Assembly: GCF_016056295.1 (NCBI RefSeq)
Contig: NZ_JAECZB010000084.1
Span: forward strand, 1 to 36,661
DNA: 36,661 nucleotides
Reading direction: 5' to 3'
DNA from: Atlanticothrix silvestris CENA357
GTDB lineage: Bacteria > Cyanobacteriota > Cyanobacteriia > Cyanobacteriales > Nostocaceae
Below the pieces are notes generated by a model. It had not been told where the DNA came from. It did not search any database and worked only from the letters and a program-made list of their open reading frames with translations. Positions 8,699 through 18,456 of the stretch are shown in pieces. Position 1 is the first letter of the stretch. Each line of letters starts with the position of its first letter. The translations under genes were made by a program, and so were the position numbers.

Positions 8699-8917
8699 AG
8701 CTTCATGTTTCTGTGCTTTATGGCGTTGGTGAGATAAAAATTGTTTTTGTCGGTGCTGGCGGTTTAGGAGATTGTAATTTTTACCCAGCAATTGATGGAT
8801 ACTTTGGTAAACCAGAACTTTGTCTGCGATCGCATCCACTACAGCAACGGTGGCGAGTTTTTCTAATCCCAAGCTTACTCCTACCAAAATATGAGATTGA
8901 CCTTGATAAATGGGAAA
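8699..8917 (-). pseudogene. cas12k fragment
   Basis: About 73 codons read FPIYQGQSHILVGVSLGLEK, then VAVVDAIADKVL, LLGKNYNLLNRQ and LSHQRHKAQKHEA. This is the start of the RuvC-like region of Cas12k (about 640 residues when complete), the RNA-guided targeting subunit of type V-K CAST. After HEA at 8699 the frame runs straight into the transposon end. At about 8917 it joins out of frame to an IS1-type transposase fragment. tnsB, tnsC, tniQ, tracrRNA and a CRISPR array are absent from the adjoining sequence. The frame translates uninterrupted from a GTG at 8965 only because of the chance fusion. Confidence 0.8.
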
Positions 8918-9036
8918 CTTGGGTAAACTTTCCAGCCATCGGTCACATAAAAATAGCTTTTCCACTGTTCAACAATTTCCCATAATGGCTCAAAGGTTTC
9001 AGCACTATGGTCTCCTAAAACCCAGGCTAAAATGCC
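8918..9036 (-). pseudogene. IS1-type transposase fragment
   Basis: In the frame offset from the cas12k fragment, the minus strand reads ILAWVLGDHSAETFEPLWEI followed by SYFYVTDGWKVYP. This is the conserved segment of cyanobacterial IS1-family transposases around the second half of the catalytic domain. It starts near 9036 and ends at the cas12k junction (about 8911-8923, with CCCA-type microhomology). Neither end of an IS1 element is present. Confidence 0.75.
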
Positions 9037-9074
9037 TTAACGGGGAACAGGGACTGTCTGTGACGGGGGATTTA

Positions 9075-9222
9075 AGCCCTCTCAAGGGTAGGTATTTTGT
9101 ATTTGGTCATTTTTTGGCTAATTCAGCCGATACTTAAATCCTGAAACGACCAAACCACGTTAAACAATTGAAAATTTCCTCAACTATTTTTGAGATTCTG
9201 AAAACCCTACCCTTGAAAGGCT
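9075..9222. repeat. MITE-like element with ~24-bp inverted ends
   Basis: AGCCCTCTCAAGGGTAGGT (from 9075) is matched in inverse by ACCCTACCCTTGAAAGGCT (ending 9222). The arms share an uninterrupted CAAGGGTAGG core and similar flanks, and they enclose ~100 bp of AT-rich non-coding DNA. This architecture fits a small non-autonomous element, but no target duplication is obvious. Confidence 0.5.
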
Positions 9223-9284
9223 CCCCTGCTCCCCTGCCCCTCTGCCCCTTATGAACGGTCTCTCCCCTCTCCCCAAACATTGAA

Positions 9285-10547
9285 ATGACCATTACATTAC
9301 TTATAGTTGCTCTACTAGCCTTTTACGTCGCTTGGAATCTCGGAGCTAACGACGTTGCCAATGCGATGGGAACCTCTGTAGGTTCCAAAGCGATCACTCT
9401 GAGACAGGCAATTATTATTGCCGGAATATTAGAGTTTACGGGTGCTGTACTGTTTGGACGTGAGGTAACAGAAACGTTAGCGACGGAAGTTATTAACCCT
9501 ACTTTATTTGCGGCTACGCCCCAAATATTAGTTACTGGAATGTTTACAGTGCTACTGTCGTGTGGCATTTGGCTGCAAATTGCTACCTCACGAGGTTTGC
9601 CAGTATCTTCTTCTCATGCGGTTGTCGGTGCGATCGCAGGATTTAGTTGGGTAGCTTTGGGAGTTGGTGCGATTGATTGGTCGTCAATTAAATCGATTAC
9701 CATTGGCTGGATTTTAACGCCGATTATCAGTGGGGCTATTGCCGCTTTGTTCTATAGTCAAATCAAGCGTTGGATTTTGGATCAACCTAATCAATTAGTA
9801 CAGTTACGAGAGTGGATTCCCTGGTTGAGTGCGGTTCTATTGGGGGTGTTTGGCGTGATCGTTCTGCCTTTGCTGACTCAACCACTAACCAATTTTTTTC
9901 AGGAGCAAACTGAGTTAAACATACCTGCTCACGATATTCCTTTGTTAACAGGTGCAGCCGCAGCGGTTGGGCTGACCTTGATCAGTTGGCGACAGTTGGA
10001 TGATGTGGAAAGTGGAGAAATTTCAAATTCCCCACTCCCCAATTCAGTTGAGCGCTTATTTGCTCGGTTTCAAGTGCTGAGTGCTTGCTTTGTAGCTTTC
10101 GCTCATGGTTCTAATGATGTAGGAAATGCGATCGCTCCTTTAGCTGCGATCGTCTATATTAATCGTACTGGTAGCGTACCTACGAATGGTTTCAACATCC
10201 CCTTATGGATTTTAATCCTTGGTGGCGCTGGCATTGTTACTGGTTTAGCAATTTGGGGTAAAAAAGTCATTGCGACTATTGGTGAAAACATCATTTTTTT
10301 GCAACCTAGTAGTGGATTTTGCGCTGAACTGGCAACTGCCGCCACTATCCTTATTGCTTCCCGCTTAGGTTTACCTGTTTCTACCTCTCATGCTCTCGTC
10401 GGTGGTGTAGTTGGCATTGGACTAGTGCAAAATATCAATTCGATTAAATTCCAAACTCTACAAGGTATTGCAGCTGCATGGCTAATTACAGTTCCCGTAA
10501 GTGCAGTTCTGGGCGCTACCATCTTTAGCATCGCCCAGATGTTCTAA
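9285..10547 (+). CDS. Pit-family inorganic phosphate transporter
   Basis: This 420-residue polytopic membrane protein of the PiT family (PF01384) takes up phosphate by ion or proton symport. The family's duplicated signature is clear: AWNLGANDVANAMGTSVGS at ~16-34 and AFAHGSNDVGNAIAPLAAIV near 270, each followed by a GLPVSSSHAVVG / GLPVSTSHALVG loop. About ten hydrophobic segments are visible with a short polar loop near 235-260 (QLDDVESGEISNS). It starts at the ATG at 9285 after a CCCCTGCTCC-rich spacer. It stands alone and no Pho box was found. Confidence 0.93.
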   Translation: MTITLLIVALLAFYVAWNLGANDVANAMGTSVGSKAITLRQAIIIAGILEFTGAVLFGREVTETLATEVINPTLFAATPQILVTGMFTVLLSCGIWLQIATSRGLPVSSSHAVVGAIAGFSWVALGVGAIDWSSIKSITIGWILTPIISGAIAALFYSQIKRWILDQPNQLVQLREWIPWLSAVLLGVFGVIVLPLLTQPLTNFFQEQTELNIPAHDIPLLTGAAAAVGLTLISWRQLDDVESGEISNSPLPNSVERLFARFQVLSACFVAFAHGSNDVGNAIAPLAAIVYINRTGSVPTNGFNIPLWILILGGAGIVTGLAIWGKKVIATIGENIIFLQPSSGFCAELATAATILIASRLGLPVSTSHALVGGVVGIGLVQNINSIKFQTLQGIAAAWLITVPVSAVLGATIFSIAQMF

Positions 10548-11175
10548 CTTTGATATCAATTCTGTATGCATCCTAATTAATATGTTTTTGATGTTCCCTC
10601 TTTACTGCATCCGTTATCCGTAAAAAACGAACTTCGACAACACTGCAACCAAAGTGTATTTTTGCAGGATGGCTGTTAATTCACTAAAATGTTGTATAAA
10701 GGCTATTAATATTTGGAATTTCTGCGGCTGGCTAGCTTGTTCCTGATTAGAGATGTAAACTCTCACACAAGTTACATTCTCCACAAATTTACATATAGCT
10801 TTAACAACTTTGACTATTGTGTAGTAGCAATGCATGTATTTGTATGTCTTTGACAATTACTATTGCTACCAAAATAATAAGTATTTATATTGGGTTAAGA
10901 TGTTTTCTCCTCGGAAAATCTAACTTGAGACGATGTTTGAAATCAGACTGATGGAATATTGCTCTGTAATGCTGAAGGGAACACAGTATAGTAAGCTGTA
11001 AAGCAAAAAATATATACTTTGCCAACCTTGTATTAGCCATGACAGAATTACGTTGATATGCGTAAGTCCTGTTAAGACTTTTAGTTTATTTGACAAAATA
11101 CAGGAAATTATGACCAGCGCCAAGAAAGTTTACGGGAAGCAGCTTTATCGTCAATGTATTAGAGGTTAGAAACTA
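10548..11175. other. Spacer between phosphate transporter and DMT fusion gene
   Basis: This is 628 bp of AT-rich sequence with no frame that looks like protein on either strand. A weak ribosome-binding-like GAGG (11161-11164) precedes the ATG at 11176. No tRNA, IS end or strong terminator was recognised. Confidence 0.4.
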
Positions 11176-13578
11176 ATGGGACGATTTGAGAAGCGACCAG
11201 ACACCCCGCGAGTCAGAGGCGACCTATCCAGATCCGCAGAAACGGCTTTATGGGCTGTTGTGGAAGATTTGGAACATCTCCAGCAGAATGTACTGCGATC
11301 GTTGCAAGAAGACATTAAGAAACTTCAGACGGAAAAAAGTCGTTTATCTGAGGATATTCAACAGCTAATAGATGAAAAAGAACACTTGTTACAGGTACGG
11401 CAAATTACCGAACAGCAAGTGTTAATCCGTCAGTTAGCAGAAGCCTTGGCGAAACACATATCTTCGCAATTGCAATCATCACTGACGGCTTTAGCTAGTC
11501 AAGCCAAAGAAAGAGACTCCAACGAACGATCTGTACTAAAGTCTGCCGAAACTCCTTTTAACTACGTAGAAGAGAACAATAAGAATGTAGAAAAACTACT
11601 TGGCACTTTAGATGATAATCTCACGATCGCCTTTAACTCATTGCAACAAGAAGTAAAAAACTATCAAAGTAGTTTTTCTCAACAGTTGTCCCGGATGCAC
11701 GGACAACAGCAGGAAGGAGAAGCGATTTTAGAGGAGTTAATTAGTCAGCTGCGTAAGCAACTAACTAAAACAATCACAGAACCTCCCGAAGTTGCTCCTC
11801 TTGAAGAGACACGCCAGTTCGCACAACGGGGGGAACCCCCCGAAGTTCGCTTGGAGGGAAACCCTCCTGACGACTTCTCTTTGCAAGCGACTGGCTCTCC
11901 AAGACTGAACTTATCTGCTGAACCAGTAGTACAAACAACACCGCCTACTGTATTGCAACCTCAAGTAACACAAGTATCACCATCTACTGTGTTACAACCT
12001 ACCGAACAACAACCAGACAGTCCGCAAAAAACGTCTACTGAGTCTAAGTTAAAAGAGGAAAGGAGGAGCTTTAACGAGTCAACTTCTGTGATCCCCAAGG
12101 ATTTAGCAGAAATTGGTAGCGAGTCTCCATCTGCTACACCACCACAGTTGTCAGAAATAACGCTTTCCTCTACCAAGGGAAATGACGCTGAGCCAACTTC
12201 TGTGATCCCCAAGAATTTAGCCGAAAAAAATAGCGAATCTTCACCTGCTACACCACCGCAGTTGTCAAAAAGAACTCTTTCTTCATTAAAAGAAAGTGCT
12301 ACCAAAATTACTCCGGATTTGTCCCAGAGTAGCATCGAATCGTCACTCACCAGAGAAAAGGTTAATGAGCCAATTTCTTTGACTTCTAAAGATTTATCTG
12401 AGAAAGGTAATAAATCTCTAACATCCAAGAAAAACAATACAGAGCCGATTTCTGTCCTCAACAGAGATTTATCTCAAAGCAATACTAACTCTGCACCAGC
12501 ACCCAAACAGAAAGCAACACCCTCATCACCAAAGTCGCGTAGCTCCTCAGCATTATCACCAATCCAAATAGGTTTCTTGTTAGTTGTGTTGTCAACGGTG
12601 GTGTCATCGCTTTACAACGTCGCTATCAAAGATATGTTCCATAGGGGGTATGAAATTGCTGGAGTTGTAGAGGAGCGCTTAATATCGGCGACTTTGGGTA
12701 ATATTATGTTGATTTTAACGCTCAGGTTGCTAGTAGTTGTACCCCTGATGGTGCTTCTAGCGCCCATGATGTATCCACAAGTATGGCAAGACTTGCAAAA
12801 CCTGGTGCGATCAACTCGTGGTAATCCTGGTTCTGGTAATGGCAGAAACCAGAGAATTTTCCAGTTATCGATCGCCAGTGGATGCTTTTTGTTTTTGTCT
12901 CAGGTGCTAATTTACTTTGCTCTTGGTCAAGTCGCGGCTGGAATGGCGATCGCGCTTTTCTTTGTCTATCCACTTGTTAGTGCAGTTCTCTCGTGGTTAT
13001 TGTTCCGCGATCGCCCTGGTATGTTCCGCGCTGCGGCAATTGGCTCTATTTTTTGTGGTGAATTACTGATTTTAGCGGGTGCTGTAAACACTGGTATAGC
13101 TGATATTTCTTTGGGAAGTATCACCGCTATCTTTGCAGGGGTGGCTTTTGCTTGCTACGTAATTTTGACACGAATATGTGCTGCTAAATTACATCCTGTG
13201 TCTTTTACTTTAATTAACTTCGCCACCATGCTTGCGTTAAGTTTCATCTTTTTGATGCTACCTTTACCAAGTGATTGGAGCCTAGTAGTTGACCCATCTA
13301 AATTGTTAGAAATTGTTTTAAGTGCCTTTATTCTGGGAGTACTGACTCTCTTGAGCTATGTATTCAATCACATTGGCATTGGCAAATTAGGTGCATCACG
13401 GGCAGCGATTATCGGTACAGGTGTCCCCATTTTAACCGTAATCTTTGCAGGCTTGATGATTCAAGAAACCTTAGAATTTATGCAAATTTTGGGAGTGTTG
13501 TTCGTAACTTTTGGAGCAGCAGCTTTTAGCTTTGAAAAAATGCGAAATCAGGTTAAGTTACCTAGTTCAGAAAGTTGA
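11176..13578 (+). CDS. Coiled-coil/disordered N-terminus fused to an EamA (DMT) transporter
   Basis: This 800-residue protein has three parts. Residues ~30-190 are strongly heptad-like coiled coil (DLEHLQQNVLRSLQEDIKKL and later EEAILEELISQLRKQL-like helices). Residues ~190-460 are Ser/Pro/Thr-rich and contain diverged internal repeats of the type TSVIPKDLAE / TSVIPKNLAE with SPATPPQLS. Residues ~461-795 form about ten membrane segments of the drug/metabolite transporter superfamily with two EamA-like halves (ALGQVAAGMAIALFFVYPL; GIGKLGASRAAIIGTGVPIL). Ordinary DMT proteins are ~300 residues and lack the long cytoplasmic extension. The substrate is unknown. A palindromic repeat is inserted in frame at residues ~214-242. 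A strong hairpin terminator follows. Confidence 0.85.
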   Translation: MGRFEKRPDTPRVRGDLSRSAETALWAVVEDLEHLQQNVLRSLQEDIKKLQTEKSRLSEDIQQLIDEKEHLLQVRQITEQQVLIRQLAEALAKHISSQLQSSLTALASQAKERDSNERSVLKSAETPFNYVEENNKNVEKLLGTLDDNLTIAFNSLQQEVKNYQSSFSQQLSRMHGQQQEGEAILEELISQLRKQLTKTITEPPEVAPLEETRQFAQRGEPPEVRLEGNPPDDFSLQATGSPRLNLSAEPVVQTTPPTVLQPQVTQVSPSTVLQPTEQQPDSPQKTSTESKLKEERRSFNESTSVIPKDLAEIGSESPSATPPQLSEITLSSTKGNDAEPTSVIPKNLAEKNSESSPATPPQLSKRTLSSLKESATKITPDLSQSSIESSLTREKVNEPISLTSKDLSEKGNKSLTSKKNNTEPISVLNRDLSQSNTNSAPAPKQKATPSSPKSRSSSALSPIQIGFLLVVLSTVVSSLYNVAIKDMFHRGYEIAGVVEERLISATLGNIMLILTLRLLVVVPLMVLLAPMMYPQVWQDLQNLVRSTRGNPGSGNGRNQRIFQLSIASGCFLFLSQVLIYFALGQVAAGMAIALFFVYPLVSAVLSWLLFRDRPGMFRAAAIGSIFCGELLILAGAVNTGIADISLGSITAIFAGVAFACYVILTRICAAKLHPVSFTLINFATMLALSFIFLMLPLPSDWSLVVDPSKLLEIVLSAFILGVLTLLSYVFNHIGIGKLGASRAAIIGTGVPILTVIFAGLMIQETLEFMQILGVLFVTFGAAAFSFEKMRNQVKLPSSES
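11815..11900 (+). repeat. Palindromic repeat inserted in frame in the DMT fusion gene
   Basis: Two hairpins lie inside the coding sequence: CGGGGGG-AA-CCCCCCG (11827-11842) and GGAGGG-AAA-CCCTCC (11853-11867), followed by a GCAAGCGACTGGCTCTCC end. The composition and order match the intergenic G/C palindromes of this genome (compare 4835-4925). The length keeps the frame open, producing a foreign-looking RGEPPEVRLEGNPPDDFS segment. Confidence 0.7.
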
Positions 13579-13599
13579 ATGATCCATAGAAACAAGTGC

Positions 13600-13640
13600 A
13601 AAAGTATAGCCTTATTTCTTAAGGTTATACTTTTAACTTT
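13600..13640 (+). terminator. Terminator of the DMT fusion gene
   Basis: A 15-bp stem, AAAAGTATAGCCTTA (13600-13614) with TAAGGTTATACTTTT (13620-13634), has one G-U pair and a TTTCT loop and runs into further T-rich sequence. It lies 22 bp after the stop at 13578. Confidence 0.8.
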
Positions 13641-15581
<1,941 letters not shown>

Positions 15582-16157
15582 CAATTTAACAGTTAGTAAA
15601 TTGCTCGTGATTTTGTTCTTTGAAATCCTTATCCCAGGTAAACCACGATTTAGAATCCAGCAGATGGTGAGTTTAACACCAATCTTCAACAGTAGCGACG
15701 GGCAGTCTTTTGCTGCACAAACAGGAGGTTCAGCCTATAGCAGCATTTGTCCGTTGCCAGACACTGGTTACAACTTGCACTTTATGCAAGTTAGTTTATA
15801 TCACAAAAGGCAGGAGGTAAAAATATTACTGTTCCTGAAATTTACACTCTTAAAATGTCCTATATATATTTTTACCGTATAGCAGTTGCCACTTAGCTTA
15901 GGACATAAACTAATCATAAAACCTTTACACTAAGAGGCCTTCAAGCCTGTTACATGTCCCCTGCTATATTATTGCATAGGGAGAAATAAGCTACGTGTAA
16001 CTTCGCCAAAGCTCTTTGGTCATAGTTTTTCTACGCGATCGCTGACCGTGTAAAATCTCCCACAGCAACAGAAAAAGAGTTGCTAGATTAGCTTTTAGCG
16101 CTTCATTTATAGTGATTATTATTTAACTTGGTATTAAACTAAACTAGTCTCAAAGAA
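15582..16157. other. Spacer between hetR and tRNA-Ser
   Basis: No credible gene is seen. A frame running from inside hetR into this spacer (to 15882) has no protein character. A perfect 8-bp hairpin AACTTGCA-CTTTA-TGCAAGTT at 15772-15792 could mark the end of the hetR transcript, but no T-run follows it. Confidence 0.45.
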
Positions 16158-16244
16158 CGGAGAGGGAGGGATTCGAACCCTCGTTGAAGTTTCCCCCAAA
16201 CAGACTTTCCAGGTCTGCGCCTTAAACCACTCGGCCACCTCTCC
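16158..16244 (-). tRNA. tRNA-Ser(GGA)
   Basis: This is a class II tRNA of 87 nt on the minus strand. The acceptor stem is GGAGAGG/CCTCTCC with discriminator G (complement of 16158). The anticodon stem is CAGAC/GTCTG with loop CTGGAAA (anticodon GGA, complement of 16208-16210). It has a long variable arm TTTGGGGGAAACTTCAACG and T arm GAGGG-TTCGAAT-CCCTC. CCA is not encoded. Confidence 0.95.
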
Positions 16245-16350
16245 AGGTGTCACAATTTACGATTGTACTATGAAATCACAGAAAGTGCAAAGATAAAAGT
16301 AGACATTTTAGATTAAATCTGAAAGTCGAAGTCTCAAACCCCAAATCAAG

Positions 16351-16719
16351 ATGTCCCGAATATATACAATTAAAGTTCGCGATCGCGCCACTGGCGAAGA
16401 ATACACCCTGCAAGTACCAGAAGACCGCTACATTCTGCATACTGCCGAAAGACAAGGGGTGGAATTGCCTTTTTCTTGCCGTAATGGAGCTTGCACTACT
16501 TGTGCTGTGAGAGTATTGTCAGGAGATATTTACCAACCAGAGGCGATCGGATTGTCGCCGGAGTTGCGTAGGCAAGGTTATGCCTTGTTGTGTGTGAGTT
16601 ACGCCCGTTCGGACTTGGAGGTAGAAACACAAGATGAAGATGAAGTTTACGAACTCCAATTTGGGCGTTATTTTGCTAGGGGGAGAGTTAAGGCGGGTTT
16701 ACCGTTAGATGAAGATTAA
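16351..16719 (+). CDS. 2Fe-2S ferredoxin with C-terminal extension (FdC2-like)
   Basis: This 122-residue plant-type ferredoxin has cluster ligands Cys43, Cys48 and Cys51 (SCRNGACTTC) and Cys81 (ALLCVSY). Compared with photosynthetic PetF (about 98 residues) it has a C-terminal acidic extension with ELQFGRYFARGRVKAGLPLDED, the hallmark of the FdC2 class shared by cyanobacteria and plants. Its partners are not settled, and an electron-transfer role separate from the main photosystem I ferredoxin is likely. It reads from the ATG at 16351 and is followed 33 bp later by the SNase-like gene. Confidence 0.88.
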   Translation: MSRIYTIKVRDRATGEEYTLQVPEDRYILHTAERQGVELPFSCRNGACTTCAVRVLSGDIYQPEAIGLSPELRRQGYALLCVSYARSDLEVETQDEDEVYELQFGRYFARGRVKAGLPLDED

Positions 16720-16752
16720 GATTTTGTTCATGCAGAAGAGGAAATAACTACT

Positions 16753-17298
16753 TTGGGGGTGCGTCTTTGCGTTTTGATACGAAAAATTGCCATTTTAGCT
16801 TGCTTGCTACTACTCATAAGTTGTCAAGCCAAAAGTCAGCTTGAAAACAATCAAGCTCAAGTGAAAGTAGCGCGGGTAGTTAGTGGCCAAAGTCTGGAAG
16901 TTCTAGGTATGGCAGAACAACCAAATCTCATATCTCAAGTGCGGTTAATTGGTGTTGATACACCAGATTTGCGACAGCGTCCTTGGGGAGATGGAGCAAA
17001 GGAACTCTTAGAAAAGTTGGTTGGCGATCTCGAAAAACCTGTAACGTTGGAGTTTGACATCGAAGCCAAAGACAAAATTGGCCGGACTTTGGCTTATGTG
17101 TGGAAAGATCAGCAGTTATTGAATGAACAGGTACTCAAACAAGGGTATGGGTTATTCGTTGGGCGATCGCCTAATCACAAATACGACCAACGTTTAGAAC
17201 GTGCCCAACAATGGGCTAGACTCATGGGAAAAGGAATTTGGAACTCAGAACAACCCATGCGTCTCACTCCAGCAGAATTTCGCCGACTGAATCGTTAA
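16753..17298 (+). CDS. Lipoprotein with SNase/thermonuclease-like domain
   Basis: This is a 181-residue OB-fold protein of the staphylococcal nuclease family. The N-terminal membrane segment KIAILACLLLLIS ends in the lipobox L-I-S-Cys24, which predicts a lipoprotein. The family features RLIGVDTPDL and KIGRTLAYVW supply two Arg residues at the catalytic positions. At the usual catalytic Glu (YGPEA or GQEAKE in relatives) this protein has WGDGAKE, so the general base is not in register and activity is uncertain. The frame opens with TTG at 16753, with a GTG at 16759; there is no ATG ahead of the signal segment. The spacing suggests possible co-transcription with the ferredoxin. Confidence 0.8.
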   Translation: MGVRLCVLIRKIAILACLLLLISCQAKSQLENNQAQVKVARVVSGQSLEVLGMAEQPNLISQVRLIGVDTPDLRQRPWGDGAKELLEKLVGDLEKPVTLEFDIEAKDKIGRTLAYVWKDQQLLNEQVLKQGYGLFVGRSPNHKYDQRLERAQQWARLMGKGIWNSEQPMRLTPAEFRRLNR

Positions 17299-17354
17299 GC
17301 AGTGCTGAGTTAGTTGTTAGTTATAGGTTGTTTTCATTAAGTATTGACTTATGT

Positions 17355-17411
17355 CCACTAACCACTAACCACTGACTATTGACAACTGACCACTGACCAC
17401 TGACAACTAAC
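17355..17411. repeat. Heptamer short tandem repeats
   Basis: Alternating CCACTAA / CCACTGA / CAACTGA heptamers fill the spacer and run up to three bases before the ATG of the next gene at 17414. That leaves no recognisable ribosome-binding site. Confidence 0.85.
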
Positions 17412-17413
17412 TC

Positions 17414-18226
17414 ATGACTCAACTACAAACTTTTTTAGATATTGCTACGGAAGCAGCATTAGCTGCCGGTGCAGTGTTGCAAGGTTATCTGGGTAAATTA
17501 GAAGATGCGATTACTGAAAAAGGCCGCCCTGGTGATTTAGTTACAGCTGCGGATAAAGCCTCAGAAGTGGTGATTTTGGAAATTTTAAATCGCCACTTTC
17601 CCCAGCACTCAATCCTTGCTGAAGAATCGGGAAAACTAGGAAACCAAGATAATGAATATCTCTGGGCAATTGATCCTCTAGATGGGACAACCAACTACGC
17701 CCACCAGTACCCGGCTTTTGCTGTTTCCATTGGATTGTTAATTAATGGCGTTCCACAAGTTGGCGTAATTTATGATCCTTTTCATAATGAATTATTCCGG
17801 GCTGGGGCTGGCTTAGGAGCAACGCGAAATCGCCACCCCATCAAAGTTTCAGAAACCACTGAATTGAGTAAAAGTCTTCTGGTAAGTGGATTTGCTTACG
17901 ATCGCCGTGAAACATCTGACAATAACTATGCAGAATTTTGCCACCTTACCCATCTTACCCAAGGAGTCAGACGTAGCGGTTCAGCATCGTTGGATTTGGC
18001 CTATGTTGCTTGCGGGCGCGTCGATGGGTATTGGGAACGAGGGCTTTCTCCTTGGGATATTGCCGCTGGGATAATTTTGTTACAAGAAGCTGGGGGTAAA
18101 GTTACTGCTTATGACACCACTCCTTTAAAAATAGCAACAGGTAGAATTCTCGCTACTAATGGTTATCTGCACGACAGCCTCAGTCATGAACTGCAACAAG
18201 TACCCCCACTGTCAGCGTGGAAATAA
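17414..18226 (+). CDS. Inositol monophosphatase family phosphatase
   Basis: This 270-residue Mg-dependent phosphatase belongs to the IMPase/SuhB/HisN-like group. Metal-binding motifs are visible in order: AEESG near residue 73, the signature DPLDGTTNYAHQYP near 87, and WDIAAGIILLQEAGG near 213. It hydrolyses small phosphate monoesters such as myo-inositol-1-phosphate; some family members act on histidinol phosphate or fructose bisphosphate, so the substrate is not fixed. The start at the ATG at 17414 matches the normal family length. Confidence 0.92.
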   Translation: MTQLQTFLDIATEAALAAGAVLQGYLGKLEDAITEKGRPGDLVTAADKASEVVILEILNRHFPQHSILAEESGKLGNQDNEYLWAIDPLDGTTNYAHQYPAFAVSIGLLINGVPQVGVIYDPFHNELFRAGAGLGATRNRHPIKVSETTELSKSLLVSGFAYDRRETSDNNYAEFCHLTHLTQGVRRSGSASLDLAYVACGRVDGYWERGLSPWDIAAGIILLQEAGGKVTAYDTTPLKIATGRILATNGYLHDSLSHELQQVPPLSAWK

Positions 18227-18234
18227 GGGAATTT

Positions 18235-18456
18235 CTAGAATACAAAGTTATTGAGATTATTCATCGCCTGGGGTGTTACATTATCGAACTCAATGAAGTT
18301 TCTGAAGACGGCATTACCAATTGCACCATCGCGGTCAATTTGCAGGATAGTACTATTAGCTGTGCTACCTTGTACTAATTGTACATAGCCATCGGCTATA
18401 GCATCACTGCCGTTATAGCCACCAGACACGAGGCTATCAAGCAATTGTGTCATCAC
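18235..18456 (-). pseudogene. C-terminal remnant of a type I secreted (RTX-like) protein
   Basis: The 73 codons contain NGSDAIADGYVQLVQ and TILQIDRDGAIG followed by FRNFIEFDNVTPQAMNNLNN. This is the pattern of the C-terminal secretion-signal repeat of large calcium-binding type I secreted proteins (GY-x-LVQ, Q-x-D-x-DG, L/F-x-NV, NF). Nothing upstream on the minus strand continues the protein, so I read it as a leftover 3' end. It lies tail-to-tail with the phosphatase gene with only an 8-bp gap. A free-standing 73-residue protein from the ATG at 18456 cannot be excluded. Confidence 0.5.

Noticed and set aside
8713-9137. Plus-strand frames over the CAST/IS1 remnant
   Set aside because: They are the reverse side of the cas12k and IS1 fragments and have no protein-like features.
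10614-11123. Two minus-strand frames between the phosphate transporter and the DMT fusion
   Set aside because: AT-rich chance frames without recognisable motifs or start signals.
11961-12461. Minus-strand 166-codon frame inside the DMT fusion gene
   Set aside because: It mirrors the Ser/Thr/Pro-rich linker; low-complexity coding DNA often leaves the complement open.
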